Below are positions 27,811 through 35,817 of a stretch of DNA of 64,000 nucleotides, piece after piece. Every line of letters starts with the position of its first letter. Position 1 is the first letter of the stretch. The translations under genes and the position numbers were made by a program. Where the stretch lies: NCBI GenBank assembly GCA_902493275.1, contig CABUOQ010000002.1, positions 37,540 to 101,539 of the forward strand, read 5' to 3'. The stretch comes from an uncultured Bacillota bacterium. GTDB taxonomy: Bacteria; Bacillota_I; Bacilli_A; RFN20; CAG-449. The notes under the pieces were generated by a model. The model did no database searches and had not been told where the DNA came from. It saw nothing but the letters and a program-made list of their open reading frames with translations.

Positions 27811-29205
27811 CTAATAATCTAAAGATTTATATGTTCGAGGGAATGGTTCAACATCACGGATATTATTCATTCCTGATATATACATCAAAAATCTTTCAAA
27901 GCCTATACCAAATCCAGCGTGTTTACATCCACCATATTTTCTTAAATCAAGATACCATTGATAGTCATCCATATTTAATTTGCTTTTTTCCATCTTTTCT
28001 TTTAAAATATCGTAGTTTTCTTCTCTTTGTGAACCACCTACTAATTCACCAACACCAGGAACTAGTAAATCACAAGCAGCAACTGTCTTGCCATCTTTAT
28101 TTCTCTTCATATAAAATGATTTTATCTCTTCAGGATAATTAATTAAAAATACTGGTCCTTTTACTACCACTTCTGTAATGTATCTTTCATGTTCAGATTC
28201 AAGATCCTTGCCCCAATAAATATTATCATCTTCAAATTTAACACCTTCGCTTTTAGCTTTAAGCAAAATATTAATTGCCTCAGTATATTCCATTTTAACA
28301 AAAGGTGATTTCAAAACATGATTTAATCGATCCATTAAGGTCTTATCAATCATTGTCGAAAAGAAATTCATTTCTTCAGGAGCGTTTTCTAGACAATATT
28401 GAATGCAATACTTAACGCAATCTTCAATTAAATCCATATCATCATCTAAATCAGCAAAAGCGATTTCTGGTTCAATCATCCAAAATTCAGAGGCATGAGT
28501 TCTTGTATTTGACTTTTCACTTCTAAATGTTGGCCCAAAAGTATATACATCTCTAAAGGCCATAGCAAAAGCTTCAACATGAATTTGTCCTGATCCAGAT
28601 AATAAAGTCTTCTTATTAAAATATGAATCTGGATCTTTTTTACCATCACCAGTAATGACATGGAACATATCATCACCTTCACAAGATATTCCCGTTAATA
28701 ATGGAGTGTGGACATAAACAAATCCCTGATCTTGGAAGAATTCATGAATAGCCATAGATAATACGCTTCTTAATCTAAATACCGCATTAAAGGTATTTGT
28801 ACGTGGACGAAGATGTGCTATCTCACGAAGATATTCAAATGAATGTCTTTTTTTCTGTAAAGGATAAGAAGCATCACAATCACCAATAAGAACAAATTCT
28901 TGAAGTTGTATCTCAAAAGGTTGTTTTGCTTGAGGAGTTAAAACAAATTTTCCTTTGACTGAAATTGAACATCCGGTCAAATGTTTACTAATTTCCTCAA
29001 AATTAGAAACAATGTTTTTATCATATACTATTTGAGCATTTTTAAAGTATGTTCCATCATTTAATTCTATAAAGCCGATAGATCCATTATTTCGATTGGT
29101 TCTAATCCATCCTTCTAATCCAACAAAATCTAAAGAATCTCTTTGGATTTGGTCTCCATAATTACATGTCTCATAGAGTTCTCTAACAGTTTTAAATTCG
29201 TACAT
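27811..29205 (-). CDS. asnS: Asparaginyl-tRNA synthetase
   Basis: 464 residues, full length. Class IIb synthetase: an N-terminal OB-fold anticodon-binding domain (about 15-110, GWIRTNRNNGSIGFIELNDG), then the catalytic core with motif 2 (FRSEKSNTRTHASEFWMIEP) and motif 3 (GFGIGFERFLM). The Asn-type THASEFWMIEPE sequence separates it from AspRS. Its presence makes the Asp-tRNA(Asn) route unnecessary. The start has GGAG at suitable distance. A TATAAT-type -10 lies at 29230-29235 on the minus strand. Confidence 0.97.
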   Translation of the reverse strand: MYEFKTVRELYETCNYGDQIQRDSLDFVGLEGWIRTNRNNGSIGFIELNDGTYFKNAQIVYDKNIVSNFEEISKHLTGCSISVKGKFVLTPQAKQPFEIQLQEFVLIGDCDASYPLQKKRHSFEYLREIAHLRPRTNTFNAVFRLRSVLSMAIHEFFQDQGFVYVHTPLLTGISCEGDDMFHVITGDGKKDPDSYFNKKTLLSGSGQIHVEAFAMAFRDVYTFGPTFRSEKSNTRTHASEFWMIEPEIAFADLDDDMDLIEDCVKYCIQYCLENAPEEMNFFSTMIDKTLMDRLNHVLKSPFVKMEYTEAINILLKAKSEGVKFEDDNIYWGKDLESEHERYITEVVVKGPVFLINYPEEIKSFYMKRNKDGKTVAACDLLVPGVGELVGGSQREENYDILKEKMEKSKLNMDDYQWYLDLRKYGGCKHAGFGIGFERFLMYISGMNNIRDVEPFPRTYKSLDY

Positions 29206-29229
29206 ACAATTTTTTCTCCTATTTCTTAA

Positions 29230-29235
29230 ATTATA
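29230..29235 (-). promoter_or_regulatory. Possible -10 of asnS promoter
   Basis: The minus strand reads TATAAT 24 bp before the asnS ATG. No convincing -35 is present at 16-18 bp. I looked for a T-box (TGGNACC and specifier loop) in the 186-bp gap and see none. Confidence 0.35.
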
Positions 29236-29391
29236 CTATATTTAATAAAAAATTAAATATAATCTCTATTTTACACCACAAAAATTTATTAAATTTATAA
29301 GTAATTCGATTATAACACCATATAAACAAAATAAAATATTTATTTAGTATTTTATCGTTTTTTCTCTATTAATATTTTAGAGGCTATAATT

Positions 29392-30303
29392 ATGAAACCC
29401 ATACTTTTTATTTGCGCTATAAGTATTAATCTTCTATCATCCTATAAAGATGTTACCCCACCATCGATTGATGGGCCCTATGGTTTATCTTATGCCTATT
29501 ATCATGGAGTTAGTAAAGAAGATATAATTAAACAATTTATATTTGAAGACAATGTCGATGATGTAAAGAATCTAGAAATATATTTTTCTCATGAATTAAT
29601 TTTAGATTCACCAAATCATAATTTTCAAACAATATATTGTAAAGATACTTCAGGCAATATCGCACATTTAACTTTTGACTTAGATATATATGACGATCTT
29701 CCACCTAAAATATATTGCCCTGATAATATTATTTTTAATCCATTATCATCGGTAGACTATCAGCAAATAGTCGATGAATGCTATGCAATCGATGATGGTG
29801 ACGGAAGAACTAAAATTGAAGTTATAAATGAAAATTATTCATCGCATATTCATCAAAAAGGTACATATTTTATTTCTTTAAAAAGTAGTGATAATTCCAA
29901 TAACACCGCTTATAAAACTATCAATATCACCATCAAAGATGATACCAATGATATTTATTTTATGAATGATATAACTATTAAAGTCTCTAGCTATAAATAT
30001 GTTAATCCTTATGAAATGATCGATATTTTAAAAAATAATTATTTTTTAGAAAATATAAATTGTTTAAACGCAGATTATATTAATAGCAACTATCAAAACT
30101 TTTATCAAACAATAGGAACATATCCGACCACATTAAGATTAACCATTAACAATCAACGAATGACTATTTTAGAAATAAGAATCAATATTGTGGTCACTGA
30201 AGAAATAGAAATAATTAATAAAAAAAATGAAAGTATATCCTTAATAGAAATTTTACTTTCAATTTTAAATTATCTAAAAAAATTATTTCAAAATATATTT
30301 TAA
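29392..30303 (+). CDS. Secreted Ig-like repeat protein, unknown
   Basis: 303 residues. A weak N-terminal signal (about 1-17) is followed by two Ig-like beta-sandwich units with the D-x-x-P-P-x-I hallmark of HYR/DUF5011-like domains (DVTPPSIDGP near 20 and DDLPPKIYCP near 105), a third divergent unit (about 185-265), and a hydrophobic amphipathic tail (about 272-303) that might anchor it. These domains usually serve adhesion or spacing at the cell surface. The ATG has AGAGG upstream. Its stop overlaps the convergent gene in a shared TTAA. Confidence 0.7.
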   Translation: MKPILFICAISINLLSSYKDVTPPSIDGPYGLSYAYYHGVSKEDIIKQFIFEDNVDDVKNLEIYFSHELILDSPNHNFQTIYCKDTSGNIAHLTFDLDIYDDLPPKIYCPDNIIFNPLSSVDYQQIVDECYAIDDGDGRTKIEVINENYSSHIHQKGTYFISLKSSDNSNNTAYKTINITIKDDTNDIYFMNDITIKVSSYKYVNPYEMIDILKNNYFLENINCLNADYINSNYQNFYQTIGTYPTTLRLTINNQRMTILEIRINIVVTEEIEIINKKNESISLIEILLSILNYLKKLFQNIF

Positions 30304-31304
30304 ATTTCTAGATCGCCTTTTTTTATCAATCCAATCTTTCTAAAAATAAAGTCGATAATAAAAACCATAATCGCTGGTATTATTATTTCAATTAGTAAGA
30401 TACTTACCCATGTCAATGGAGTATTTCCCATTTCTGAAAAGGTTCCTAATTGACCCACTAAAGCACAAGTTCCCATACCTGCCCCTGTTGTGTTACATTT
30501 AACTTTAACTAAGCAAGTGGCAATTGGTCCCATAATAGCCGAGGTTATAATCGTTGGTAGCCAAATAACTGGCTTTTTCAAAATATTTTTAAATTGTAAC
30601 ATTGAAGTTCCGATTCCAACAGAAATAACTTTTCCAATATTATTATCATAGATTGATTGAATTGCAAAGCCAATCATGTTAACTGAACAACCGACAACCG
30701 CAGCACCAGCTGCAAGAGGAATATCTCCAAGAGAAATAGCAACAGCAATTGCAACCGAAGATATTGGAGCTGTTAAGGCCATGCCCATTATTACAGCTAC
30801 AAGTATTCCCATTAAAAATGGCACTTGCTCAGTTGAAAATTTTAAGAAGTTTTGAATTCCAATCATCATATATTTTAATGGATAGTTTAATCCATAAGCC
30901 ACTCCTAAACCTATAAGAACTGCTAATAATGGAATTATAATTATATCTACTGGAGTCTTTTTTCTTAAGATAAACATCCCTAATTTTGCCGTTATAACAG
31001 TACAAAAATATGGCATTAATGGATTTGTATTTAATGAATACCCAATCAATCCTGCGACTATTGCCGAAATTGTCCATAGAGGTGGTAATTGTAAGCATAT
31101 AATACATCCAACAGCAATACCCACTCCTAAAAACGAAGAAATAGTCTGTCCTAAGTTAATGATAAACTCCACATTAATAATTGTTCCTAATGTTTTTATT
31201 ATCGTCCCCACAATTAAAGTAGCAAATAATCCTAGAGCCATTCCGTTTGTTGTTTTCATCAAAAATTGAAGCAATGATTTACAAATATTCTTAAATTTTT
31301 CCAT
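30300..31304 (-). CDS. PTS EIIC-like membrane protein (PTS_EIIC_2 family)
   Basis: 334 residues from ATG 31304; a TTG 15 bp earlier also opens the frame, but GGAG lies exactly 9 nt before the ATG. About nine or ten membrane helices, Gly/Ala-rich, with TTNGMALGLFATLIVGTI and GAGMGTCALVGQ segments typical of the PTS_EIIC_2 family. The family is often annotated as a sugar PTS subunit IIC but usually stands alone without EIIA/EIIB, and so here; true PTS transport is not proven. The ribosome-binding site is part of a 9-bp hairpin stem. Confidence 0.8.
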   Translation of the reverse strand: MEKFKNICKSLLQFLMKTTNGMALGLFATLIVGTIIKTLGTIINVEFIINLGQTISSFLGVGIAVGCIICLQLPPLWTISAIVAGLIGYSLNTNPLMPYFCTVITAKLGMFILRKKTPVDIIIIPLLAVLIGLGVAYGLNYPLKYMMIGIQNFLKFSTEQVPFLMGILVAVIMGMALTAPISSVAIAVAISLGDIPLAAGAAVVGCSVNMIGFAIQSIYDNNIGKVISVGIGTSMLQFKNILKKPVIWLPTIITSAIMGPIATCLVKVKCNTTGAGMGTCALVGQLGTFSEMGNTPLTWVSILLIEIIIPAIMVFIIDFIFRKIGLIKKGDLEI

Positions 31305-31308
31305 ATAA

Positions 31309-31330
31309 AATATCTCCAATCGGAGATATT
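31309..31330 (-). promoter_or_regulatory. Hairpin enclosing the ribosome-binding site of the EIIC-like gene
   Basis: Read on the minus strand, AATATCTCC (31330-31322) and GGAGATATT (31317-31309) form a perfect 9-bp stem with a 4-nt loop. The 3' arm contains the Shine-Dalgarno GGAG for the ATG at 31304. Folding would hide the site, so it could act as a translational switch (thermosensor-like or protein-bound), or as DNA operator. Confidence 0.5.
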
Positions 31331-31369
31331 ATTTTATATAGCAAGTAAAAATACAATATTTTTTCTTAA

Positions 31370-31882
31370 TTATTTATCAGTTGATCCAAATCCGCCATCT
31401 CGTAAAGCGTTTGCTTCATCATCTTCACAAATACCAAATGGAAGGAAAATTCCTTGGACAACACCTTCTCCTTCTTTAATAGAAACTATCTTATTTTCAT
31501 TTGAATCGTTTGTTATTTTAATATAAATATGACCTTCATTAGAAGATCCATAATAATCCGCATCAATAATACCAACTGTATTATTTAATTGTAAACGATA
31601 CTTAAATCCTAGGCCAGAACGTGGAAATAATGCTAAAAACCAACCATCTTCAATTTTACATCTAATCCCAGTTGGTATTTTGGTTGTTTCTCCAGGTGCC
31701 AATTCTATGTCAAAAGGCGCAAAGAAATCATAACCCGCGGACTCTTTAGTGGCTCTTACTGGTTTTTTTATACGATTATACATGAGCTCTATATTTTTTA
31801 TACTTAATTCTGGAAATGAATTTAAATAATCTTTGGTAAATTGTTCTAAACTTACTTTTTCAAAAACAGCTATTTTTTTCAT
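31370..31882 (-). CDS. dut: dUTP diphosphatase (trimeric dUTPase)
   Basis: 170 residues. Hydrolyses dUTP to dUMP and pyrophosphate, keeping uracil out of DNA and feeding dTMP synthesis. All five family motifs are seen: ESAGYDFFAP, PRSGLG, GIIDADYYGS, EGVVQGIF and the P-loop-like RDGGFGSTDK at the C-terminus. There is an N-terminal extension of about 45 residues before motif 1, which gives a longer chain than the usual about 145. AAAGGAGAG precedes the ATG. It stands between the EIIC-like gene and the tRNA pair. Confidence 0.95.
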   Translation of the reverse strand: MKKIAVFEKVSLEQFTKDYLNSFPELSIKNIELMYNRIKKPVRATKESAGYDFFAPFDIELAPGETTKIPTGIRCKIEDGWFLALFPRSGLGFKYRLQLNNTVGIIDADYYGSSNEGHIYIKITNDSNENKIVSIKEGEGVVQGIFLPFGICEDDEANALRDGGFGSTDK

Positions 31883-31981
31883 AACTCTCCTTTATCCTTT
31901 TTAATATTTAAATTATAAACAAAAAAAAATACTATTTAAACATAACTTTATAAAATTCGTATTATTTTTATTATAGTATTT

Positions 31982-32003
31982 AAAAACGCCTATATTTAGG
32001 CGT
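31982..32003 (-). terminator. Intrinsic terminator after tRNA-Val
   Basis: Arms ACGCCT (31986-31991) and AGGCGT (31998-32003) with a 6-nt loop; on the minus strand a run of T follows. It lies 12 bp after the tRNA-Val 3' end and closes the tRNA-Ile/tRNA-Val unit. Confidence 0.8.
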
Positions 32004-32014
32004 GCTTTATTCAA

Positions 32015-32090
32015 TGGTGGACGCTGCCAGGATCGAACTGACGACCTCTTCCGTGTGAAGGAAACGCTCTCCCGACTGAGCTAAGCGTCC
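32015..32090 (-). tRNA. tRNA-Val (anticodon CAC)
   Basis: 76 nt with encoded CCA. Acceptor GGACGCT pairs perfectly with AGCGTCC; D-arm GCTC/GAGC; anticodon stem TTTCC/GGAAG with loop TTCACAC, anticodon CAC at 34-36 reading GUG; T-arm GTCAG/CTGGC around TTCGATC. A CAC species is a minority tRNA, presumably beside a UAC tRNA elsewhere. It lies 88 bp downstream of tRNA-Ile. Confidence 0.97.
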
Positions 32091-32178
32091 ATAAAATCTT
32101 TTTAAATAAAAATCGCTAATAAAAGCGAGTTTTTGAGATATATATTTAAAGAATAATTACTTATTCCCTTGTATGCAA

Positions 32179-32255
32179 TGGTGGGCCTGAAAAGACTTGA
32201 ACTTACGACCTCGCCCTTATCAGGGGCGCGCTCTAACCAGCTGAGCTACAGGCCC
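32179..32255 (-). tRNA. tRNA-Ile (anticodon GAT)
   Basis: 77 nt with encoded CCA. Acceptor GGGCCTG/CAGGCCC; D-arm GCTC/GAGC; anticodon stem CGCCC/GGGCG with loop CTGATAA, anticodon GAT. In the T-arm, GTAAG opposite CTTTT gives one T-T mismatch and a G-T wobble at the base, a slightly weak stem. A promoter with 17-bp spacing lies directly upstream. Confidence 0.97.
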
Positions 32256-32266
32256 GACGCTTAATC

Positions 32267-32295
32267 ATAATACAATACCAATAATAAAAAATCAA
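32267..32295 (-). promoter_or_regulatory. Promoter of the tRNA-Ile/tRNA-Val unit
   Basis: On the minus strand -35 TTGATT (32290-32295) and -10 TATTAT (32267-32272) are exactly 17 bp apart. The predicted transcript start is 5-7 nt before the tRNA-Ile 5' end, which fits a short processed leader. Confidence 0.7.
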
Positions 32296-32358
32296 CTATT
32301 TATTTTATTTTTTTATTATTTTATTTTTGAAACTTAAACAAGTAAAAAAATCATATAT

Positions 32359-33033
32359 TTACTTATTTAAATAATAGTGGTATACACCTTGATATATTCC
32401 TTGTGCTATGGATAATTGATAGTTTTCATCTAGTAACTTTACTCTTTCATCCTCATTTGAAATAAACCCACACTCAACTAAAATTCCAGGTATATCACAA
32501 TTATTAAATATATAAAAATCATCATTATGCACTCTTTTATTTTGACCAGTTAAATTATTTAATTCACTTTGAACATATTTAGCCAATAAATAAGATTGCT
32601 CATCATTTTTTTCATAATAAACCATCGGTCCATGAACACTTTCTGACAAATATTTATTAACATGTATCGATACAAACGCATCACTGCCAGAATGATTTAT
32701 ATTCTCTGTTCGGCGCTTTAGGTCTTCTCTTTTACGATTAGACGCATATTGTGATGCTAGATCATAATCATCGCTACGAGAAATATATGATAACAAATTT
32801 TTTTTCAAACATATCTCGTACAATTTACCGCTTATAGCTAAATTTATTTCATCTTCATAAACATCATTATAATCTGCTCCATTATCGTTTCCACCATGAC
32901 CAGGATCAATAAATAATACAAAATCGATAAATGCTGATACTTTAATATATCCTTGAAGATTTAAAGGAAAAATAATTAAGGCTATTAAAATTAAAAGTAA
33001 ATTAATTAAGTTATTTATTTTTTTCTTCATCAC
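32359..33033 (-). CDS. N-acetylmuramoyl-L-alanine amidase (Amidase_3)
   Basis: 224 residues. An N-terminal hydrophobic segment (about 8-28) exports or anchors the protein. The zinc amidase core follows: FIDPGHGGNDNGA (first His), YEDEIN (Glu), SIHVNKY (second His) and VECGFISN (catalytic Glu). It cleaves the bond between muramic acid and stem peptide, so the organism should make peptidoglycan, unlike true mollicutes. No SH3 or other wall-binding domain is attached. It is separated from rpsI by a terminator. Confidence 0.93.
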   Translation of the reverse strand: MMKKKINNLINLLLILIALIIFPLNLQGYIKVSAFIDFVLFIDPGHGGNDNGADYNDVYEDEINLAISGKLYEICLKKNLLSYISRSDDYDLASQYASNRKREDLKRRTENINHSGSDAFVSIHVNKYLSESVHGPMVYYEKNDEQSYLLAKYVQSELNNLTGQNKRVHNDDFYIFNNCDIPGILVECGFISNEDERVKLLDENYQLSIAQGIYQGVYHYYLNK

Positions 33034-33078
33034 AATAATTTATTTATTTTATTAAACAAATAGAACTTACTTTATTCA

Positions 33079-33108
33079 CAAAAAAAGAAGTGCTTTTAAA
33101 CACTTCTT
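33079..33108 (-). terminator. Intrinsic terminator after rpsI
   Basis: Arms AAGAAGTG (33085-33092) and CACTTCTT (33101-33108) with an 8-nt loop; a run of eight T follows on the minus strand. It ends the rplM-rpsI unit. Confidence 0.85.
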
Positions 33109-33134
33109 TAAAGTTCTCATAATGATTATTAATA

Positions 33135-33536
33135 CTAACGTTTTGAGAATTGTGGAGCACGTCTTGCTTTTTTCAAGCCATAGTGCTTTCTTTCTTTTGC
33201 TCTTGCATCACGTGTGAGCATTCCTGCAGCTTTTAATGGAGCACGGAAATCGCTACTAGCTTCGAGTAAAGCTCTTGCAATACCTAATCTAACAGCACCT
33301 GTTTGTCCATTGAAACCACCACCATATACAATAGCGGTAATATCGAATCTCTCTTCTGTACCTGTAATTTGTAAAGGTTGTTTTAAATCCATAACGTTTG
33401 TAGCGTGTGGGAAATATTTTGAAACATCTTCACCATTAACAACGATTGATCCTTTTCCAGGGACTAAATAAACTCTAGCGATTGATGATTTTCTACGACC
33501 TGTGCCATAGTATCTTACTTCTTTTTTCTTTGCCAT
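33135..33536 (-). CDS. rpsI: 30S ribosomal protein S9
   Basis: 133 residues. Small-subunit protein whose basic C-terminal tail reaches the P-site tRNA; the tail [12 protein letters not shown] with the final K-R is intact, as is the N-terminal [16 protein letters not shown]. It follows rplM by 11 bp, the universal pairing of these genes. Confidence 0.98.
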   Translation of the reverse strand: MAKKKEVRYYGTGRRKSSIARVYLVPGKGSIVVNGEDVSKYFPHATNVMDLKQPLQITGTEERFDITAIVYGGGFNGQTGAVRLGIARALLEASSDFRAPLKAAGMLTRDARAKERKHYGLKKARRAPQFSKR

Positions 33537-33547
33537 AGTCTTTCCTC

Positions 33548-33988
33548 CTAGAACTTCAATGTAAGCACTTCAGGATTTTGTGCTTCATGATTGTGAACTT
33601 CTCCAGCATAAACTTTGAGTTTTTTTTCGATTTGTCTTCCTAAGCGTCCTTTAGGTAACATACCATGAACCGCTCTTTCGACCATTTCTACTGGGTACTC
33701 TCTTAGCATAACACCTGATGTTCTAGATCTAATTCCTCTAGCCCATCCAGAAGCATTATAGTAAGTCTTCTTGTATTCAGCATCACCAGATAATGAAACT
33801 TTGTCAGCATTGATGATGATGATATAGTCGCCACAATCAACATTTGGTGTGTAAATAGCTTTAGTTTTACCTGTCAAATATTTTGCAGCAACAGATGCTA
33901 AACGTCCTAAAGGAAGATTTGTAGCATCGATAACATACCACTTACGTGATACAGTTTTAGCATTAGCAATAGTTGTTTGTCTTTGCAT
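33548..33988 (-). CDS. rplM: 50S ribosomal protein L13
   Basis: 146 residues from ATG 33988. A longer frame opens 48 bp upstream, but GGAG stands 9 nt before this ATG, the residues [17 protein letters not shown] match the family N-terminus, and the upstream stretch folds as a leader. Core motifs [17 protein letters not shown] and [19 protein letters not shown] are present. Early assembly protein of the 50S subunit, cotranscribed with rpsI. Confidence 0.97.
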   Translation of the reverse strand: MQRQTTIANAKTVSRKWYVIDATNLPLGRLASVAAKYLTGKTKAIYTPNVDCGDYIIIINADKVSLSGDAEYKKTYYNASGWARGIRSRTSGVMLREYPVEMVERAVHGMLPKGRLGRQIEKKLKVYAGEVHNHEAQNPEVLTLKF

Positions 33989-34060
33989 AATTTTTTCTCC
34001 TTGCAATTGTCTGTCTACCGGGACTACAATTGGCAATTAGTGCCAATAATTATATTAATA
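33989..34060 (-). ncRNA. Candidate L13 leader (autoregulatory mRNA element)
   Basis: Two adjoining hairpins are visible in the untranslated leader: ATTGGCA/TGCCAAT around a short loop, then CAATTGT/ACAATTG around a 15-nt loop rich in purine and CCGG, ending next to the Shine-Dalgarno. In Firmicutes L13 leaders have this position and are thought to bind L13 for feedback. Match to the known family is by position and shape only. Confidence 0.45.
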
Positions 34061-34209
34061 GAATCGCAACAATAATTCAACATAAATATTAAAGATTTTA
34101 GCAATTTTTCTTTTATTTCTAGGCAATTATTTTTTTATATTAACCAATATTATCCGCAAATAAAAAATTGACAATTATCATGCATTATAACAATAATCTC
34201 GCATTGATG

Positions 34210-34239
34210 ATTATGATTGTAAAACACAAGTTTTGTCAA
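34210..34239 (-). promoter_or_regulatory. Promoter of rplM-rpsI
   Basis: Consensus -35 TTGACA (34234-34239) and -10 CATAAT (34210-34215), spacer 18 bp, on the minus strand, directly after the yebC stop. It gives a leader of about 215 nt before rplM. A second TATAAT on the same strand nearby (about 34185-34195) has no clear -35. Confidence 0.55.
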
Positions 34240-34255
34240 TTTTAATTATTATCAA

Positions 34256-34975
34256 TTATTCCTCAATAATCCCATTATGATAGACGTTTTGAACATCTTC
34301 ATTATCATCAAGTAAATCCAATAAATCATTGAATTTTCTTGCATCTTCACCACTTAATGTAACTGTGTCATTTGGAAGCATAGTGACTTCACATTCTTCA
34401 AAATCATTGATTCCTAATTCATTTAAGCATGCTTTAGCTTTCATTAAATCTGATTTTTCAACTTTTACAATTATTAAATCATCATCTTTTGAAACATCAT
34501 CAACATTTACATCCGCCATAATTAATGCATCGGTGATATCATCAACGTTATCACCTACAAAGCTTATTAATCCAGTTTCTGTAAAGTTAAATGATACTGA
34601 TCCTGGTGTTCCTAAATGACCGCCTTTTTTGGTGAAACACATTCTCACGGAATCATACGCTCTTCTAACATTATCAGTTAATGTATCAACAATTAATGAT
34701 GTTCCGCCTGGGCCAAAGCCTTCATATCTACCAGCTTCATAAGCTGTAGTTTCTCCACCTTTAGCTTTTTGAATAGCTCTTTCAATGACATCCTTTGTGA
34801 CACCTTGTCCTTTATATTTCTCTAAGACTGATCTTAAAGCCAAATTAGAATTTGGATCAGGTTCACCTGATTTGGCCGCCATATAAATTTCTTTTGATGC
34901 TCTCATATATAAAGCTGATTTTGCCGCACTTGTGGCAGCCATTTTTTTTGCTCTAACTTCATGTGCTCTTCCCAT
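34256..34975 (-). CDS. YebC/PmpR family protein (YeeN-like)
   Basis: 239 residues, full length. The N-terminus MGRAHEVRAKKMAAT and AAKSGEPDPNSNLALR match the YebC family; the central GFGPGGTSLIVDTLTDN is the best conserved part. Members act as DNA-binding regulators in some bacteria and, more recently shown, as translation factors that help ribosomes over proline-rich stretches. The AAKSGEPDP form leans to the YeeN/YebC2 subgroup. AAGGAG precedes the ATG. It lies between the PHP phosphatase and rplM genes. Confidence 0.94.
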   Translation of the reverse strand: MGRAHEVRAKKMAATSAAKSALYMRASKEIYMAAKSGEPDPNSNLALRSVLEKYKGQGVTKDVIERAIQKAKGGETTAYEAGRYEGFGPGGTSLIVDTLTDNVRRAYDSVRMCFTKKGGHLGTPGSVSFNFTETGLISFVGDNVDDITDALIMADVNVDDVSKDDDLIIVKVEKSDLMKAKACLNELGINDFEECEVTMLPNDTVTLSGEDARKFNDLLDLLDDNEDVQNVYHNGIIEE

Positions 34976-35031
34976 AATTTACACTCCTTATTATTAACCT
35001 TTAATATTTTATCACTATATGCTCTTATTTA

Positions 35032-35817
35032 CTATATTTTTATTTCATCAACTAAATTTAAACGCATTGATAATGCCATTTTATATCCATCATCATTTAA
35101 ATATGTCGTAATATCATTAGGCGAATGGGCATCGATGCCAATAATTACTTTGGCCTTCATTTTTTCTACCATTTTCCAAAAAGGCAAATATGGGTATCCA
35201 TATCTAAACTCTTTACCTTTATTTTGTTTTCCACGTCGAAAACAAGCTAAATTAAATTCTAATGGAATATCATATTCAATTGAAGCATGTATTATCTCTT
35301 TAGCTACTTTTTTAGCTGTTGCATCCCATTTATAATATGAATCCATATAATAATCTGGATGCGCAATATAAGAAAATAGTCCCGTTTTCATTCCTTCTAT
35401 TAAAGTATCTTTATACTCTAAAAGGTTTTTCTTCTCAGTGCATTTAGAAAAGAAAAACCTGATAATTCCATTTTCCAAAGTGCAGTGATTTCCCATAATT
35501 AAATAATCTACTTTACCTGATTCTTTTAAATCGCGATAATAAGAAAAGTACTCTTTTATCGGTTCCGCTTCAAATCCAAGTAGAATATTTATTCGATCTT
35601 TGTATTTATCTTTTAATGAACGTATTGAGGAAAAATATCCTTCTTTAGCGTCAAATTCTCCTCGCATATTAGGTTGATGAATATGCTCAAGCATAACATG
35701 ATCAGAAAAACCAATCGTATTTAAGCCTAGAGCAATTGCCTCTAAGACATATTCTTCATCATTACCGATTGCATGACCACATCTAAAAGTATGTGTGTGA
35801 TAATTATTTCTAATCAT
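35032..35817 (-). CDS. PHP-domain histidinol-phosphatase-like phosphoesterase
   Basis: 261 residues. The metal-binding HTHTFRCGHA motif at 7-16, GFSDH (about 37-41), GFEAEP and MGNHC mark the PHP fold of HisK-type histidinol-phosphatases. No other histidine-biosynthesis gene is in the window, so the true substrate may be another phosphate ester. It overlaps the truA stop by 8 bp, indicating translational coupling. Confidence 0.88.
   Translation of the reverse strand: MIRNNYHTHTFRCGHAIGNDEEYVLEAIALGLNTIGFSDHVMLEHIHQPNMRGEFDAKEGYFSSIRSLKDKYKDRINILLGFEAEPIKEYFSYYRDLKESGKVDYLIMGNHCTLENGIIRFFFSKCTEKKNLLEYKDTLIEGMKTGLFSYIAHPDYYMDSYYKWDATAKKVAKEIIHASIEYDIPLEFNLACFRRGKQNKGKEFRYGYPYLPFWKMVEKMKAKVIIGIDAHSPNDITTYLNDDGYKMALSMRLNLVDEIKI

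Noticed and set aside
29206..29391. T-box or other riboswitch before asnS
   Set aside because: No TGGNACC element, specifier loop or terminator hairpin can be found in the 186 bp.
33989..34036. N-terminal extension of rplM (frame opening at 34036)
   Set aside because: The region folds as a leader; family alignment and Shine-Dalgarno fix the start at 33988.
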